Assembly: GCF_002286775.1 (NCBI RefSeq) | Contig: NZ_NSGJ01000001.1 | Location: 186,001-250,000 of the forward strand | Reading direction: 5' to 3' | From: Myroides sp. N17-2 | Lineage (GTDB): Bacteria > Bacteroidota > Bacteroidia > Flavobacteriales > Flavobacteriaceae | Length of the DNA stretch: 64,000 nucleotides | In this document: in pieces, positions 9,693 through 19,559 of the stretch | How positions within the stretch are numbered: the first letter of the stretch is position 1 | How the letters are laid out: each line of letters begins with the position of its first letter | Translations under genes and position numbers: made by a program | The notes under the pieces: model-generated | Seen by the model: the letters and a program-made list of their open reading frames with translations, nothing else | What the model was told of the DNA's origin: nothing | Databases searched by the model: none

Positions 9693-11444
9693 ATGAAAAC
9701 ACAAGAATATGAAAGTAACGACTTGATCGAAAGATTACCACAACATTTGAAACAATTTATCAAACCGCAAAGCTATCAAGACTATACACCTATTAATCAA
9801 GCTGTATGGAGGTATGTAATGCGCAAGAATGTTGATTATCTATCTAAAGTCGCACACGAATCATATCTTGAAGGTTTAGCCAAAACAGGTATCTCTATCG
9901 AGAGCATCCCTAGTATGTATGGGATGAATAGAATACTAAAAGAAATAGGCTGGGCTGCCGTAGCAGTAGATGGCTTTATACCGCCGAACGCCTTTATGGA
10001 GTTTCAGGCTTATAAAGTTCTTGTTATTGCATCTGATATTAGACAATTAGAAAATATAGAATATACTCCCGCTCCGGATATTATACACGAAGGAGCAGGA
10101 CACGCACCTATTATCGCTAACCCGGAATATGCAGAATACTTAAGACGGTTCGGAGAGATAGGATGTAAGGCTATTTCGTCTGGTAGAGACTACGAGATTT
10201 ACGAAGCGATACGTTTATTATCTATTCTTAAAGAAGCTGAAGGTGTAGCAGAAGAAGAAATAGCAAAAGCAGAACAACAAGTAGAATATTTACAAAGCAT
10301 TACAGAAGCTCCTTCTGAAATGGCATTAGTACGTAACCTTCACTGGTGGACTGTAGAGTATGGTCTTATTGGAACAATTGATAACCCTAAGATATATGGT
10401 GCAGGATTACTATCTTCTATCGGAGAGAGTGCGTGGTGTATGACTGATAACGTGAAGAAACTTCCGTACAGCATAGAAGCTGCTACACAAGGATTTGACA
10501 TCACTAAACTTCAACCTCAGCTATATGTAACTCCTGACTTCGCTTACTTAAGCGAGGTACTAGAAGAGTTCGCTAATAAAATGGCATTGCGCAAAGGTGG
10601 GTTAATGGGAGTGAATAAACTAATTGATTCTAAAGCTTTAGGAACGATAGAACTTAACACAGGGTTACAAATCTCAGGTGTATTCACGCGTGCTATCGAG
10701 CACGAAGGCAAGCCTGCTTATGTTCAAACCACTGGTGTTACTGCATTAGCGTATAGAGAGAAAGAATTAGTAGGACACGGAACCGAGACTCACCCTCATG
10801 GTTTTGGGACTGCATTAGGTCGCCTAAAAGGAATCAACTTAGCTATCGAAGATATGAGTCCTAGAGACTTAAAAGCTTATAACCTATACGAAGGCAAACC
10901 TGTAACATTAGAGTTCGAGGGAGGTATCACAGTATCGGGAACGAATATCACTGGTATTCGCAACATACACGGTAAGATTATCTTGATTAGCTTTAGCGAC
11001 TGTACAGTAAAGCACGGTGATGAAGTATTGTTCCAACCTGAATGGGGAACGTATGATATGGCTGTTGGAGCTAATGTAATCTCTGCGTTCTCAGGACCTG
11101 CAGATTATAACAGTTTTGATTTGATTAATCACGTCCCTTCTAGCCAAACAATAAAAGCAAAGAGAGACGAAAAGAAGATAAAGCTTGAGAGCTTATATCA
11201 AGAAGTTAGAGTTACGAGAGAAGAAAATAAAGCTGCTAATCTAGACCTTATTTTAGATACTATAAAGGAAGATTATGCTGCTGACTGGTTGTTGACAGTA
11301 GAAATACTAGAACTAGCTAAAAAGGCTTCTAATACAGCATTAGCCGAAAAAGCAATGAGCCACCTAACATCTGTTCAAAGTAACAGACCTGAGGTAGCTC
11401 ATTTAATCAAAGACGGTATTGAGATAATCAATAAAAGCTTATAA
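9693..11444 (+). CDS. phhA: Aromatic amino acid hydroxylase (phenylalanine 4-monooxygenase type) with a long C-terminal half
   Basis: Iron- and tetrahydropterin-dependent hydroxylase, most likely converting phenylalanine to tyrosine. I take the ATG at 9693 (MKTQEYESND) as the start; an in-frame alternative start 36 bases upstream adds residues without similarity to the family. The catalytic domain spans about 30-300: PDIIHEGAGHAP gives iron ligands His132 and His137, and WWTVEYGL gives Glu222. The total of 583 residues is about twice the simple bacterial enzyme. The second half (about 310-583) contains ETHPHGFGTALGRLKG and ends in a helical segment; I cannot assign its role. The 3' end overlaps the convergent DUF4230 gene by 6 bases. 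Confidence 0.9.
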   Translation: MKTQEYESNDLIERLPQHLKQFIKPQSYQDYTPINQAVWRYVMRKNVDYLSKVAHESYLEGLAKTGISIESIPSMYGMNRILKEIGWAAVAVDGFIPPNAFMEFQAYKVLVIASDIRQLENIEYTPAPDIIHEGAGHAPIIANPEYAEYLRRFGEIGCKAISSGRDYEIYEAIRLLSILKEAEGVAEEEIAKAEQQVEYLQSITEAPSEMALVRNLHWWTVEYGLIGTIDNPKIYGAGLLSSIGESAWCMTDNVKKLPYSIEAATQGFDITKLQPQLYVTPDFAYLSEVLEEFANKMALRKGGLMGVNKLIDSKALGTIELNTGLQISGVFTRAIEHEGKPAYVQTTGVTALAYREKELVGHGTETHPHGFGTALGRLKGINLAIEDMSPRDLKAYNLYEGKPVTLEFEGGITVSGTNITGIRNIHGKIILISFSDCTVKHGDEVLFQPEWGTYDMAVGANVISAFSGPADYNSFDLINHVPSSQTIKAKRDEKKIKLESLYQEVRVTREENKAANLDLILDTIKEDYAADWLLTVEILELAKKASNTALAEKAMSHLTSVQSNRPEVAHLIKDGIEIINKSL

Positions 11445-12071
11445 AGCCATATCGAAGACCAAGTCTTTGTCTTGTTGTATCACATTACCTTGATACTCTA
11501 GTTTCCATCCTAAAGTTTGGGTAACTATTAATATTTTAGAAAGTTCACTTATAAGTCGATTCTCTGCATTCGATTTTAAAGTGGACTTTTCTATTTTAGC
11601 TTCTAAGTCTTTCTTAACCTTCGCATTAATCTTGTTATAATCATCCCCTTTAAAAGGATTAAACGTACTCTGCTCTACATCGAGTATTTGATAATCTGGA
11701 TAGATCTGCACTTCCGCTTCTGGAATATATAACAGCTGTACTACCTTATTCTTCTCATCTATCTGATACTTCAGTTGACTCAAATCATAAGACACTGTCG
11801 CTTTAGCATTGACGATTACAACAGCCTTTTTATCAAAAGAAACTAGATTCATCAGATATTTCTGTTGATCTTTATAAGTCATCACTTGAGAGAAAGTAGC
11901 CTCTGTCACCACTAATTTACTCACATTCTTTAACTGCTCTTGGATCAAGGCAGTGTTATATTGCATATCATCGCTCTTTGCTTTAAAAAGGTAGTTATAC
12001 ACTACTACCCCTGAAAACATAAAAAAGAGCACTACAAATATTCCGAAAACTACACGTAACAACTTTCTCAT
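11439..12071 (-). CDS. DUF4230 membrane-anchored protein
   Basis: Unknown-function protein of 210 residues. The N-terminus RKLLRVVFGIFVVLFFMFSGVVVYNYLF is one membrane anchor, and the rest should lie outside the membrane. The core LVVTEATFSQVMTYKD, then KKAVVIVNAKATVSYDLSQLKY and VQLLYIPEAEVQIYPD, fits DUF4230. It starts 2 bases after the GSCFA gene stop, so the two form an operon. Confidence 0.85.
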   Translation of the reverse strand: MRKLLRVVFGIFVVLFFMFSGVVVYNYLFKAKSDDMQYNTALIQEQLKNVSKLVVTEATFSQVMTYKDQQKYLMNLVSFDKKAVVIVNAKATVSYDLSQLKYQIDEKNKVVQLLYIPEAEVQIYPDYQILDVEQSTFNPFKGDDYNKINAKVKKDLEAKIEKSTLKSNAENRLISELSKILIVTQTLGWKLEYQGNVIQQDKDLVFDMAL

Positions 12072-12073
12072 AA

Positions 12074-13036
12074 TTATCTAAAACTCATAAATGGATATTT
12101 CTCTAACAAGTAATCTATTTTCTCTACTAATGTATCTAAGAATGCTAAGTGCTGCTCTGCCGTAGGGTTAAATGGTCTGTGATTTAAACCTTTCTGTACA
12201 TCATCTACCTTTTGCATTATCGGATACATATCTGGATGAATCCAAATAGTATTAAAACGCTCCCATACATAATCTATTGCTAGCTCATTAGGGTGTAGCA
12301 TATCTGCTTTATAAAAGCGGTAATCTCTCAGCTCATCCATCACGATCTCATAAGACGGGAAGTAATTTACAGTTCCCTCACTCTGCTGATCTAACACATC
12401 GTGAAGTGCAGTGAATAGTACTGATTTACTTCTCTGATTCTCTATGATACCATCTTTAAAATGTCTCACAGGAGATACTGTAAAGACTATTTGTATCGTA
12501 GGGTTGATTGTCTTTACTAATGTAATAATATTAGATAGACTAGCACATACCTCATCATAAGAAAGTAATCTCTTCTTAAAGTTACTCTGAGCTACTTTAT
12601 GACAATTAGCAACTACCATACCTGACTCTATGTGCTCATACACCCAAGCCGTACCTAGTGTAATATATAAGAATGTACTCTCTCTTAGAGCAGTCTGCAA
12701 GTCAAACAACTTTACATTTAGTTTCGTCACAATATCCTCTTCGTCTAACTCATTCAAATCAGAATGGGCGATAAAGCTACTCCACACTTCATTATGACAG
12801 AACACATCTTCATTTGTAAACTCGTGTCCATTAACAGCATATTCTATCACACGCTCTATCGCGATCGGGTGAAATAGAATACCGAATGGATTTACTACAC
12901 TCTGAAACTGATAGTTCTTAAGCTTATCACTTATATTAACAGCAAAACAAGATCCCATAGACAAGATCTTATCGTCATACTTAATTCTATCTTTTGCCAC
13001 TTTTATGGGCACTACTGTACTAAACTTCATATCCAA
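12074..13036 (-). CDS. GSCFA-domain protein
   Basis: Member of the GSCFA family, named for the motif seen here in ILSMGSCFAVNI (about residues 25-36). It resembles SGNH/GDSL-like esterases: the serine of GSCFA would be the nucleophile, and DMLHPNELAIDYVWERF near residue 245 supplies a DxxH-like pair. Other family stretches are NPFGILFHP and YITLGTAWVYEH. It is 320 residues long and has no signal peptide, so it is probably cytoplasmic. A second Met at residue 3 is an equally possible start. Substrate unknown. One palindromic repeat copy lies directly upstream. Confidence 0.88.
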   Translation of the reverse strand: MDMKFSTVVPIKVAKDRIKYDDKILSMGSCFAVNISDKLKNYQFQSVVNPFGILFHPIAIERVIEYAVNGHEFTNEDVFCHNEVWSSFIAHSDLNELDEEDIVTKLNVKLFDLQTALRESTFLYITLGTAWVYEHIESGMVVANCHKVAQSNFKKRLLSYDEVCASLSNIITLVKTINPTIQIVFTVSPVRHFKDGIIENQRSKSVLFTALHDVLDQQSEGTVNYFPSYEIVMDELRDYRFYKADMLHPNELAIDYVWERFNTIWIHPDMYPIMQKVDDVQKGLNHRPFNPTAEQHLAFLDTLVEKIDYLLEKYPFMSFR

Positions 13037-13048
13037 CTATCTATTGAA

Positions 13049-13200
13049 CCTTAAATCCACAACTACCATTTACTGCGAATTAATTCTACTTCACATAGCT
13101 TCAATTAGCTCTTAAACCACACTACAGTGTGCTTTAATCACTAATCTTACTCTGTTTTGTATAATTTATTCTCGTTTAAACGTTTTCTGCGTATTTAAGG
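13049..13200 (-). repeat. 152-bp palindromic interspersed repeat, copy A
   Basis: Ends are CCTTAAAT and ATTTAAGG. The exact centre (13124.5) carries CACACT-AC-AGTGTG. In reverse orientation it aligns almost base for base with copies at 54312-54463 and 57850-57999. The two halves of the element are themselves imperfect complements, so a transcript could fold into one long hairpin. It fills the gap between the alaS terminator and the GSCFA gene. Confidence 0.9.
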
Positions 13201-13205
13201 TTGTA

Positions 13206-13238
13206 TAAAAAAAGATTCTCAGTTGAGAATCTTTTTTT
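13206..13238 (-). terminator. Terminator of alaS (works in either direction by sequence)
   Basis: Stem GATTCTCA/TGAGAATC with a short loop, flanked by an A-run on the left and a T-run on the right. It lies 14 bases past the alaS stop codon. Confidence 0.85.
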
Positions 13239-13251
13239 ATCTATATCAATA

Positions 13252-15879
13252 CTATTTTAAGTAATCTTTAGCGTGTGCTATAGCTTCTGCCATACCTGCT
13301 GGGTTCTTACCTCCTGCAGTAGCGAAGAACGCCTGTCCTCCACCTCCACCTTGGATGTACTTACCTAGCTCACGTACGATAGTACCAGCATTAAGACCTT
13401 TATTCTCAACTACGTCTTTAGACACATAGCAAGTCAACATCGGTTTATCATTCGCTACACTTCCGAATACTACATATAAGTTAGAGAATTCATTACCTAA
13501 CTCATACGCTAAATCTTTAGCACCTGAAGCATCTAAATCAACTTCTACAGCTAAGAAAGAGATACCATTTACTTCTTGAACTTGACCTTTAAGGTCTCCT
13601 TTTAAGTTCTTAGCTTTCTCTTTTAATAACTGCTCTATTTGTTTCTTTAGTTTCGCGTTTTCATCTTGAAGAGTTCCTACAGCTTTTAAAGTATCTTGTG
13701 GATTCTTTAATACCATCTTAATCTCTTTTAGCAAGATCTCTTGGTCTGTGTAGAACTGACGAGCACCTTTATTAGTAATCGCCTCGATACGACGGATACC
13801 AGCTGCTACAGCTCCTTCACTTACTATTTTAAACTGCCAGATATCACTAGTATTTGTTACGTGAGTACCTCCACATAGTTCCATACTCTCACCAAACTTA
13901 ATAGCACGTACTTCATCTCCGTATTTTTCACCGAATAAAGCCATAGCTCCTTCTGCAATAGCCTGAGCCATTGGGATACTTCTACGTTCTACTAAAGGCA
14001 AGTGATCGTGGATTCTATCATTCACGAAAGCCTCTACTTGTGCTAGTTCCTCCTCAGTCACTTTTGCAAAGTGAGAGAAGTCAAAACGCAAGTGTGTAGG
14101 TGATACTAATGAACCTTTTTGTTCTACATGCGTACCTAATATAGTGCGTAATGCTTGGTGTAGTAAGTGAGTTGCAGAGTGGTTAGCCATTGATTGCTTA
14201 CGTGCCTCTACATCTACTTTAGCTACTAAAGAAGCTTCTACATTAGCAGGAAGTTCTCTAACGATATGTAAGATTAAGTTGTTCTCTTTCTTTGTATCGA
14301 TAACTTCAATAGTTTCATTAGCAGATACTAATACTCCGTTATCTCCTACTTGACCTCCTCCTTCTGGATAGAATGGAGTAGCATCTAATACGATTTGGAA
14401 TAACTTACCGTCTTTTTTACTGTCTATTTTTCTAAAACGAGTAATCTTTACTTCGTTCTCTAATTGATCATATCCTACAAATTGTTCTACGTTACCTGGT
14501 ACTAATACAGTCCAGTCATCTGTAGATACCTCTGATGCTGCACGAGAACGTGTTTTTTGTTCTAGCATCGCAGCGTCAAATCCAGCCTCGTCTAACTCAA
14601 ATCCTCTTTCTCTTAAGATAAGAGCTGTTAAGTCAATAGGGAATCCGAATGTATCATATAATTCAAAAGCTTTCACTCCTGAAACTACTTTACCTTCTGT
14701 CTGAGCGATTACATTATCTAATAAGTGCAACCCTTGATCTAACGTTCTTAAGAAAGAAGCTTCTTCTTCTCTAATCACGTTCTTCACTAAGTCTTTTTGA
14801 CTTGTGATTTCTGGGAAGAACTCACCCATCTGTGCACTTAGTACATCTACTAACTGATAGATAAACGGTTCTTTCTTATCTAAGAAAGTAAATGCATAAC
14901 GAATAGCACGACGTAAGATACGACGGATAACATATCCTGCACCTCCATTAGAAGGCAACTGTCCGTCAGCGATAGCGAATGCTACTGCTCTAACATGGTC
15001 AACGATCACACGGATAGCGATATTTATCTTCTCTTCTTCCTCATCCTTAGCTTTCATTGTGTATTTACCACCTGTTAGCTCAGATACCTTAGCGATAAGT
15101 GGAGAGAATACATCTGTATCATAATTAGACTGTACACCTTGAAGCACCATACATAGACGCTCAAATCCCATACCTGTATCTACGTGTTGAGCAGGAAGTT
15201 TCTCTAATGAACCATCCGCTTTACGGTTAAACTCCATAAATACGTTGTTCCATATCTCTACTACCTGTGGGTGATCACCGTTCACTAGTTCGTGACCAGG
15301 AATAAGTGCTTTCTCATCAGCATTACGGATATCTACGTGTATCTCAGTACAAGGTCCACAAGGTCCTTGATCTCCCATTTCCCAGAAGTTGTCTTTCTTA
15401 TTACCCATAAGGATACGATCCTTACCGATTAGACCACTCCAGATGTCATAAGCTTCTTGGTCGAAAGGAACATTCTCTTCCTCACTACCTTCGAATACCG
15501 TAACATATAATATATCTTTAGGGATTTTATATACTTCAGTTAATAATTCCCAAGCCCAATTAATAGCTTCTACTTTAAAGTAATCTCCGAAACTCCAGTT
15601 CCCTAACATCTCAAACATCGTGTGGTGGTATGTATCGATACCTACCTCTTCTAAGTCATTGTGTTTACCTGATACACGAAGACACTTCTGTGTATCTGTA
15701 ATACGGTTACTTTTAGGCTTGGCGTTTCCTAAGAAAAATTCTTTAAACTGGGCCATCCCAGAGTTATTAAACATTAAAGTTGGATCGTCTTTAAGAACGA
15801 TCGGCGCAGAAGGTACTATTATGTGACCTCTCTCTTCAAAAAAGCTTAAAAACTTCTGACGAATTTCTTGTGATTTCAT
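13252..15879 (-). CDS. alaS: Alanyl-tRNA synthetase
   Basis: Class II synthetase that charges tRNA-Ala. The 875 residues match the full-length enzyme. The start [19 protein letters not shown] and the early [15 protein letters not shown] are characteristic. The editing domain has [11 protein letters not shown] and [11 protein letters not shown], giving the zinc ligands. The C-terminal domain ends with [21 protein letters not shown]. It is monocistronic, with a terminator on its 3' side; no clear consensus promoter was found upstream. Confidence 0.98.
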   Translation of the reverse strand: MKSQEIRQKFLSFFEERGHIIVPSAPIVLKDDPTLMFNNSGMAQFKEFFLGNAKPKSNRITDTQKCLRVSGKHNDLEEVGIDTYHHTMFEMLGNWSFGDYFKVEAINWAWELLTEVYKIPKDILYVTVFEGSEEENVPFDQEAYDIWSGLIGKDRILMGNKKDNFWEMGDQGPCGPCTEIHVDIRNADEKALIPGHELVNGDHPQVVEIWNNVFMEFNRKADGSLEKLPAQHVDTGMGFERLCMVLQGVQSNYDTDVFSPLIAKVSELTGGKYTMKAKDEEEEKINIAIRVIVDHVRAVAFAIADGQLPSNGGAGYVIRRILRRAIRYAFTFLDKKEPFIYQLVDVLSAQMGEFFPEITSQKDLVKNVIREEEASFLRTLDQGLHLLDNVIAQTEGKVVSGVKAFELYDTFGFPIDLTALILRERGFELDEAGFDAAMLEQKTRSRAASEVSTDDWTVLVPGNVEQFVGYDQLENEVKITRFRKIDSKKDGKLFQIVLDATPFYPEGGGQVGDNGVLVSANETIEVIDTKKENNLILHIVRELPANVEASLVAKVDVEARKQSMANHSATHLLHQALRTILGTHVEQKGSLVSPTHLRFDFSHFAKVTEEELAQVEAFVNDRIHDHLPLVERRSIPMAQAIAEGAMALFGEKYGDEVRAIKFGESMELCGGTHVTNTSDIWQFKIVSEGAVAAGIRRIEAITNKGARQFYTDQEILLKEIKMVLKNPQDTLKAVGTLQDENAKLKKQIEQLLKEKAKNLKGDLKGQVQEVNGISFLAVEVDLDASGAKDLAYELGNEFSNLYVVFGSVANDKPMLTCYVSKDVVENKGLNAGTIVRELGKYIQGGGGGQAFFATAGGKNPAGMAEAIAHAKDYLK

Positions 15880-16105
15880 ATCCTTTGGAAACTAAATTCT
15901 TGTTATTAAATTCTTATTAGTAGGTTACTCGCTTACTTGTTAAACATATTATAAATTAACGAATAACCCGATTTTATTTTACTCTCTTTGGTACTTAAAC
16001 TATCAATATAACGAAAACATTTTTTAAATTTGTTAGCTAACCAATGATAGCACTTCTTTATTGAACCAAAAAACGATAGTGCAAAAATAGTGTTTTTTTA
16101 AAAAT

Positions 16106-17083
16106 ATGGCTAAGGTAAAATATTATTACGACCCTGAAAAATTAGCGTTTCTAAAAATACGCCCTAAAAAGTTTAAACAGATAGGTAATATTGTCTTGTT
16201 TATGCTGACTGCTGCTATATTTGGCGTTATGGGATTATTCTTTTTAATTAACAGCAATATCCTAGAAACTCCAAAAGAAAAGAAGCAAGCTAGAGAAATA
16301 GCTGAATTTAAAACCAACTATACACTTCTGAATAAGAAACTTGATCTTATCACTGAAGTATTAGATGAACTAGAGGTACGTGACAACGATATATATAGAG
16401 CTTACTTTAACACAGCTCCTATTCCTGATGAGCAACGCAAGTCAGGTCTAGGTGGAATTAACAGATACCGTACCTTCGTAGGGTTAAACAACGAAAGATT
16501 ACTGACAGAGACGAACACTAAGATGGACAAACTTCTAAAACAGGTTGCCATACAGTCGCAATCTCTAGATGATATCATCGCACTCGCTAAGAAAAAAGAA
16601 GAGTTCCTCTCTTCTATTCCAGCGATACAACCTGTCAAAAACGAAGATCTTAAGCGCATGGCTTCAGGATATGGATATCGAAGTGACCCATTTACGAAGA
16701 TCAAAAAGTTTCACTCTGGTATGGACTTCTCTGCTGAGTTAGGAACTCCTGTATATGCGACAGGTAACGGTAAAGTAATCCGTGCGAATAATGAACTATC
16801 GGGTTATGGTAACCTAATAGAGGTAGACCACGGATATGGATATCTAACACGATATGGTCACTTAAGTAAATACCAAGCGAAACCAGGTCAATCTGTTAAA
16901 CGCGGTGATATCATAGGATATGTAGGAAGTACTGGACGTAGTTCTGGACCCCACTTACACTATGAAGTACACTATCAGGGTAATGTAGTAAACCCGCTTA
17001 ATTACTACTATGGGGATATCTCTGCTAAAGAATTTGAACTTCTATCGCAAGAGGCGAACCAAGAAAACCAATCTCTTGACTAA
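16106..17083 (+). CDS. M23 family (LytM-type) zinc metallopeptidase
   Basis: Membrane-anchored peptidoglycan endopeptidase or a regulator of one. One membrane helix lies near residues 28-48 (IVLFMLTAAIFGVMGLFFLI), followed by a probable coiled coil (about 60-170). The peptidase domain (about 190-310) has HSGMDFSAELGTPVYA with the first zinc His and Asp, GYGYLTRYGHL, and the HLHYEVH motif. All expected ligands are present, so activity is likely. Its stop codon overlaps the MerR gene start by one base (TAATG). Confidence 0.93.
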   Translation: MAKVKYYYDPEKLAFLKIRPKKFKQIGNIVLFMLTAAIFGVMGLFFLINSNILETPKEKKQAREIAEFKTNYTLLNKKLDLITEVLDELEVRDNDIYRAYFNTAPIPDEQRKSGLGGINRYRTFVGLNNERLLTETNTKMDKLLKQVAIQSQSLDDIIALAKKKEEFLSSIPAIQPVKNEDLKRMASGYGYRSDPFTKIKKFHSGMDFSAELGTPVYATGNGKVIRANNELSGYGNLIEVDHGYGYLTRYGHLSKYQAKPGQSVKRGDIIGYVGSTGRSSGPHLHYEVHYQGNVVNPLNYYYGDISAKEFELLSQEANQENQSLD

Positions 17084-17412
17084 TGGAATTAAACTTACCT
17101 GATAAACGCTATTATAGCATCGGTGAACTAGCGAAGGCATTTGATGTTAATGCTTCACTATTGCGATTCTGGGAGAAAGAATTTGATATTATCAAACCTA
17201 GAAAGAACGCTAAAGGCAATCGTATGTTCACGCCACAAGACGTGCAAAACCTTCAACTAATCTATCACTTAGTGAAAGAGAGGGGATTCACACTCGATGG
17301 GGCAAAAGAACATATGAAAAAGAATGCTAAAGATATTATGGATAACTTTGAGATCATTCAAAAGTTAGAAGGTATCAAAGCAACATTATTAAGTATTAAA
17401 AATGAACTCTAA
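17083..17412 (+). CDS. MerR family transcriptional regulator
   Basis: Small DNA-binding protein of 109 residues. YYSIGELAKAFDVNASLLRFWEKEFDIIKPRKN is the winged helix-turn-helix of the MerR family, followed by RMFTPQDVQNLQLIYHLVKERGFTLDGA and a short C-terminal helix. No cysteine-rich metal site is visible, so a metal-sensing role is unlikely. It lies in a rightward run with the M23 peptidase and LemA genes and is probably translationally coupled to the former. Confidence 0.92.
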   Translation: MELNLPDKRYYSIGELAKAFDVNASLLRFWEKEFDIIKPRKNAKGNRMFTPQDVQNLQLIYHLVKERGFTLDGAKEHMKKNAKDIMDNFEIIQKLEGIKATLLSIKNEL

Positions 17413-17423
17413 ATAAAAAAGAA

Positions 17424-18008
17424 ATGAAAAAAGCGTTACCTATTATTATCGTATTAGTTGTCCTTATCGGAGGATATTTTATGATGTCGATGAACTATAA
17501 CAACTCTGCATTAGTATATAAACAAGCTACTGATAAATCTTGGGCTGATGTACAGGGTGCTTACCAACGTAGAACAGACCTTATCGGTAACTTAGTGAGT
17601 ACTGTAAAAGGAGCTGCTGACTTCGAAAAATCAACATTAGAAGCTGTAGTAAACGCGCGTGCTAAAGCGACTTCAGTAACTGTAGACCCAACAAATATGA
17701 CTCCTGAGAAATTACAAGAGTTCCAACAAGCACAATCTGGAGTATCTAGTGCTTTAGGTCGTTTATTAGTAACTGTAGAGAAGTACCCTGATCTTAAAAC
17801 AAATCAAAACTTCTTAAAACTTCAAGACGAACTAGCTAGTACTGAAAACCAAATTTTAACGCAACGTACTCGTTTTAACGATGCAGTAGCTGCATACAAT
17901 GGTTATGTATTAAAAGTACCTGCTAAATGGTTCTTAAGTGAGTACAAAGAAAGACCTTTCTTCCAAGCTGAAGCTGGATCAGAGAAAGCACCTGAAGTAA
18001 AATTCTAA
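17424..18008 (+). CDS. lemA: LemA family protein
   Basis: The 194 residues begin with one membrane helix (LPIIIVLVVLIGGYFMM), followed by a helical bundle outside the membrane. WADVQGAYQRRTDLIGNLVSTVKG and LLVTVEKYPDLKTNQNFLKLQDELASTENQI are the hallmark stretches. The function is not established; LemA genes are often next to TPM-domain genes, as here, where two follow directly. Confidence 0.95.
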   Translation: MKKALPIIIVLVVLIGGYFMMSMNYNNSALVYKQATDKSWADVQGAYQRRTDLIGNLVSTVKGAADFEKSTLEAVVNARAKATSVTVDPTNMTPEKLQEFQQAQSGVSSALGRLLVTVEKYPDLKTNQNFLKLQDELASTENQILTQRTRFNDAVAAYNGYVLKVPAKWFLSEYKERPFFQAEAGSEKAPEVKF

Positions 18009-18019
18009 TCTAATCAACT

Positions 18020-18460
18020 ATGAGCGGGCTAAGAGACTATCTAACCAAGACAGACGAAGAGGAAATCGTGCTAGCAATAACGCAAGCAGAGAAGAACACT
18101 TCTGGAGAAATAAGAGTACACATCGAGACTACATCTAAAAAGCCTCCATATGAGAGAGCACAAGAGGTATTCTTCGAACTAGGAATAGATAAAACTGCTG
18201 CTAGAAATGGTGTGTTATTCTATATCTGTACGACCTCTAAAGCTTTCGTGATATTAGGAGATCAAGGAATAGATGATAAAGTCAAAGTTGAGAATTTCTG
18301 GGAAGGAACAAAAGAATTAGTGATTAACCACTTTAAGCAAGGACTGTTTAAACAAGGGCTAGTCTATGGAATCCTTAAAGCAGGAAGTCAACTAAAAGAA
18401 CATTTCCCCTCTTCTGACGAGAATAAAAACGAATTACCAAACGAAATATCTAAAGCATAA
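18020..18460 (+). CDS. TPM-domain protein without signal peptide
   Basis: Protein of 146 residues with a TPM (phosphatase-like) domain. TSGEIRVHIETTSKK, ARNGVLFYICTTSKAFVILGDQGID and the C-terminal helices fit the family. There is no signal peptide or membrane helix, unlike the following paralogue, so this copy should be cytoplasmic. The gap to lemA is 11 bases. Confidence 0.88.
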   Translation: MSGLRDYLTKTDEEEIVLAITQAEKNTSGEIRVHIETTSKKPPYERAQEVFFELGIDKTAARNGVLFYICTTSKAFVILGDQGIDDKVKVENFWEGTKELVINHFKQGLFKQGLVYGILKAGSQLKEHFPSSDENKNELPNEISKA

Positions 18461-18466
18461 ACACCA

Positions 18467-19291
18467 ATGATCAAGCTAATATTAAAAGCATATCATTTCG
18501 TATTAGTGATTATAGCCTTGCTGTTATCACAATTCACTTATGCTCAATTTGATGTACCTGAGAAGCCATCGTTTCAGACTTCAGTCTATGACTATGCAAC
18601 AATCTTAGATGCTAATCAAAAACAACAATTAGAACAAAAGTTAATAGCATATAGCGACTCTACTTCTACCCAAATAGTCTTAATTACCATTCCTTCTCTT
18701 AAAGGAGAAGACATCGGTATGCTAGGTCCTAAATGGGGACAGGAATGGGGTATCGGTCAAAAAGGCAAGGACAATGGTATTGTAATCTTAATGGCTGCTA
18801 AAGAGCGCAAGATAGGTATCTATCCAGGCTATGGTGTAGAACATAAGATAACTGCAGGGCAGGGTGGAGAAATCATCCGTAACATCATTATCCCTGAATT
18901 TAAAAGAAACGACTACTACGCTGGACTAGATAAAGGTACTGATGCAGTATTCGAATTACTAACTGGAACTTATCAAGCAGATAAGAATGTTCGCTCAGAA
19001 GGAGAGAATAGCATAGGAGGTCTTTTATGTTTAGGTGTTATTATCTTTATGATCGTATTCGCTATTATAGCTAGCAATAAAAATAACAAAGGCGGTGGCG
19101 GTGGTAATCATCGCAATCGCAATGTAGCAGGTACCCTACTTGACATCTTAGTACTTAGTAGCCTTGGCGGTGGAAGCAGCAGAGGCGGAGGTAGCTTCGG
19201 TGGTGGCGGATTCGGCGGAGGAGGCGGTGGCTTCGGAGGCGGATTTGGCGGAGGTGGATTCTCTGGTGGAGGATCTAGCGGTAGCTGGTAA
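18467..19291 (+). CDS. Secreted TPM-domain protein with glycine-rich tail (YgcG-like)
   Basis: The 274 residues start with a signal peptide (about 1-26, ending TYAQ). The TPM domain (about 35-165) has TQIVLITIPSLKG and GKDNGIVILMAAKERKIGIYPGYGVE. A membrane helix (LLCLGVIIFMIVFAIIA, about 188-204) is followed by a tail made almost entirely of Gly, Ser and Phe, ending in GGSSGSW. This is the common YgcG layout. It ends the LemA-TPM-TPM set and is followed by a terminator. Confidence 0.9.
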   Translation: MIKLILKAYHFVLVIIALLLSQFTYAQFDVPEKPSFQTSVYDYATILDANQKQQLEQKLIAYSDSTSTQIVLITIPSLKGEDIGMLGPKWGQEWGIGQKGKDNGIVILMAAKERKIGIYPGYGVEHKITAGQGGEIIRNIIIPEFKRNDYYAGLDKGTDAVFELLTGTYQADKNVRSEGENSIGGLLCLGVIIFMIVFAIIASNKNNKGGGGGNHRNRNVAGTLLDILVLSSLGGGSSRGGGSFGGGGFGGGGGGFGGGFGGGGFSGGGSSGSW

Positions 19292-19314
19292 ACATTTTAA
19301 ACAAATAATACATA

Positions 19315-19363
19315 AGCAGGTAATATAGCTCTCAACTAGAGTTTATATTACCTGCTTTTTTTT
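19315..19363 (+). terminator. Terminator after the TPM gene
   Basis: A 13-bp inverted repeat (AGCAGGTAATATA and its complement) with a 16-base loop is followed by eight T residues. Confidence 0.85.
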
Positions 19364-19439
19364 ATACTAGTACATTTCTAATCATTACATATTAACAACA
19401 TCGTGCATCCATATTGACAGCATTAAAAAGGTTGTTTTA

Positions 19440-19472
19440 ATGGACTCACTATGGACTCATCATGGACTCACT
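19440..19472. repeat. Three direct repeats of ATGGACTCA at 11-bp period (locus 2)
   Basis: ATGGACTCA begins at 19440, 19451 and 19462. The third and first units also share the following CT. The stretch lies between two convergent terminators, so it is not coding. The period equals that of the arrays at 3017 and 39401, but the unit sequence differs. Confidence 0.75.
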
Positions 19473-19486
19473 CAACATCAAATAAA

Positions 19487-19534
19487 AAAACAAGAGGATT
19501 ACAACTGTTTTTGCAGTCATAACCCTCTTGTTTT
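19487..19534 (-). terminator. Terminator of the outer membrane beta-barrel gene
   Basis: A long imperfect inverted repeat pairs AAACAAGAGG...ACTG with CAGT...CCTCTTGTTT, with A-runs and T-runs on the two sides. It lies 26 bases past the stop of the leftward gene. Confidence 0.75.
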
Positions 19535-19559
19535 ATTTAATTCTATTATTTGTTACAAT

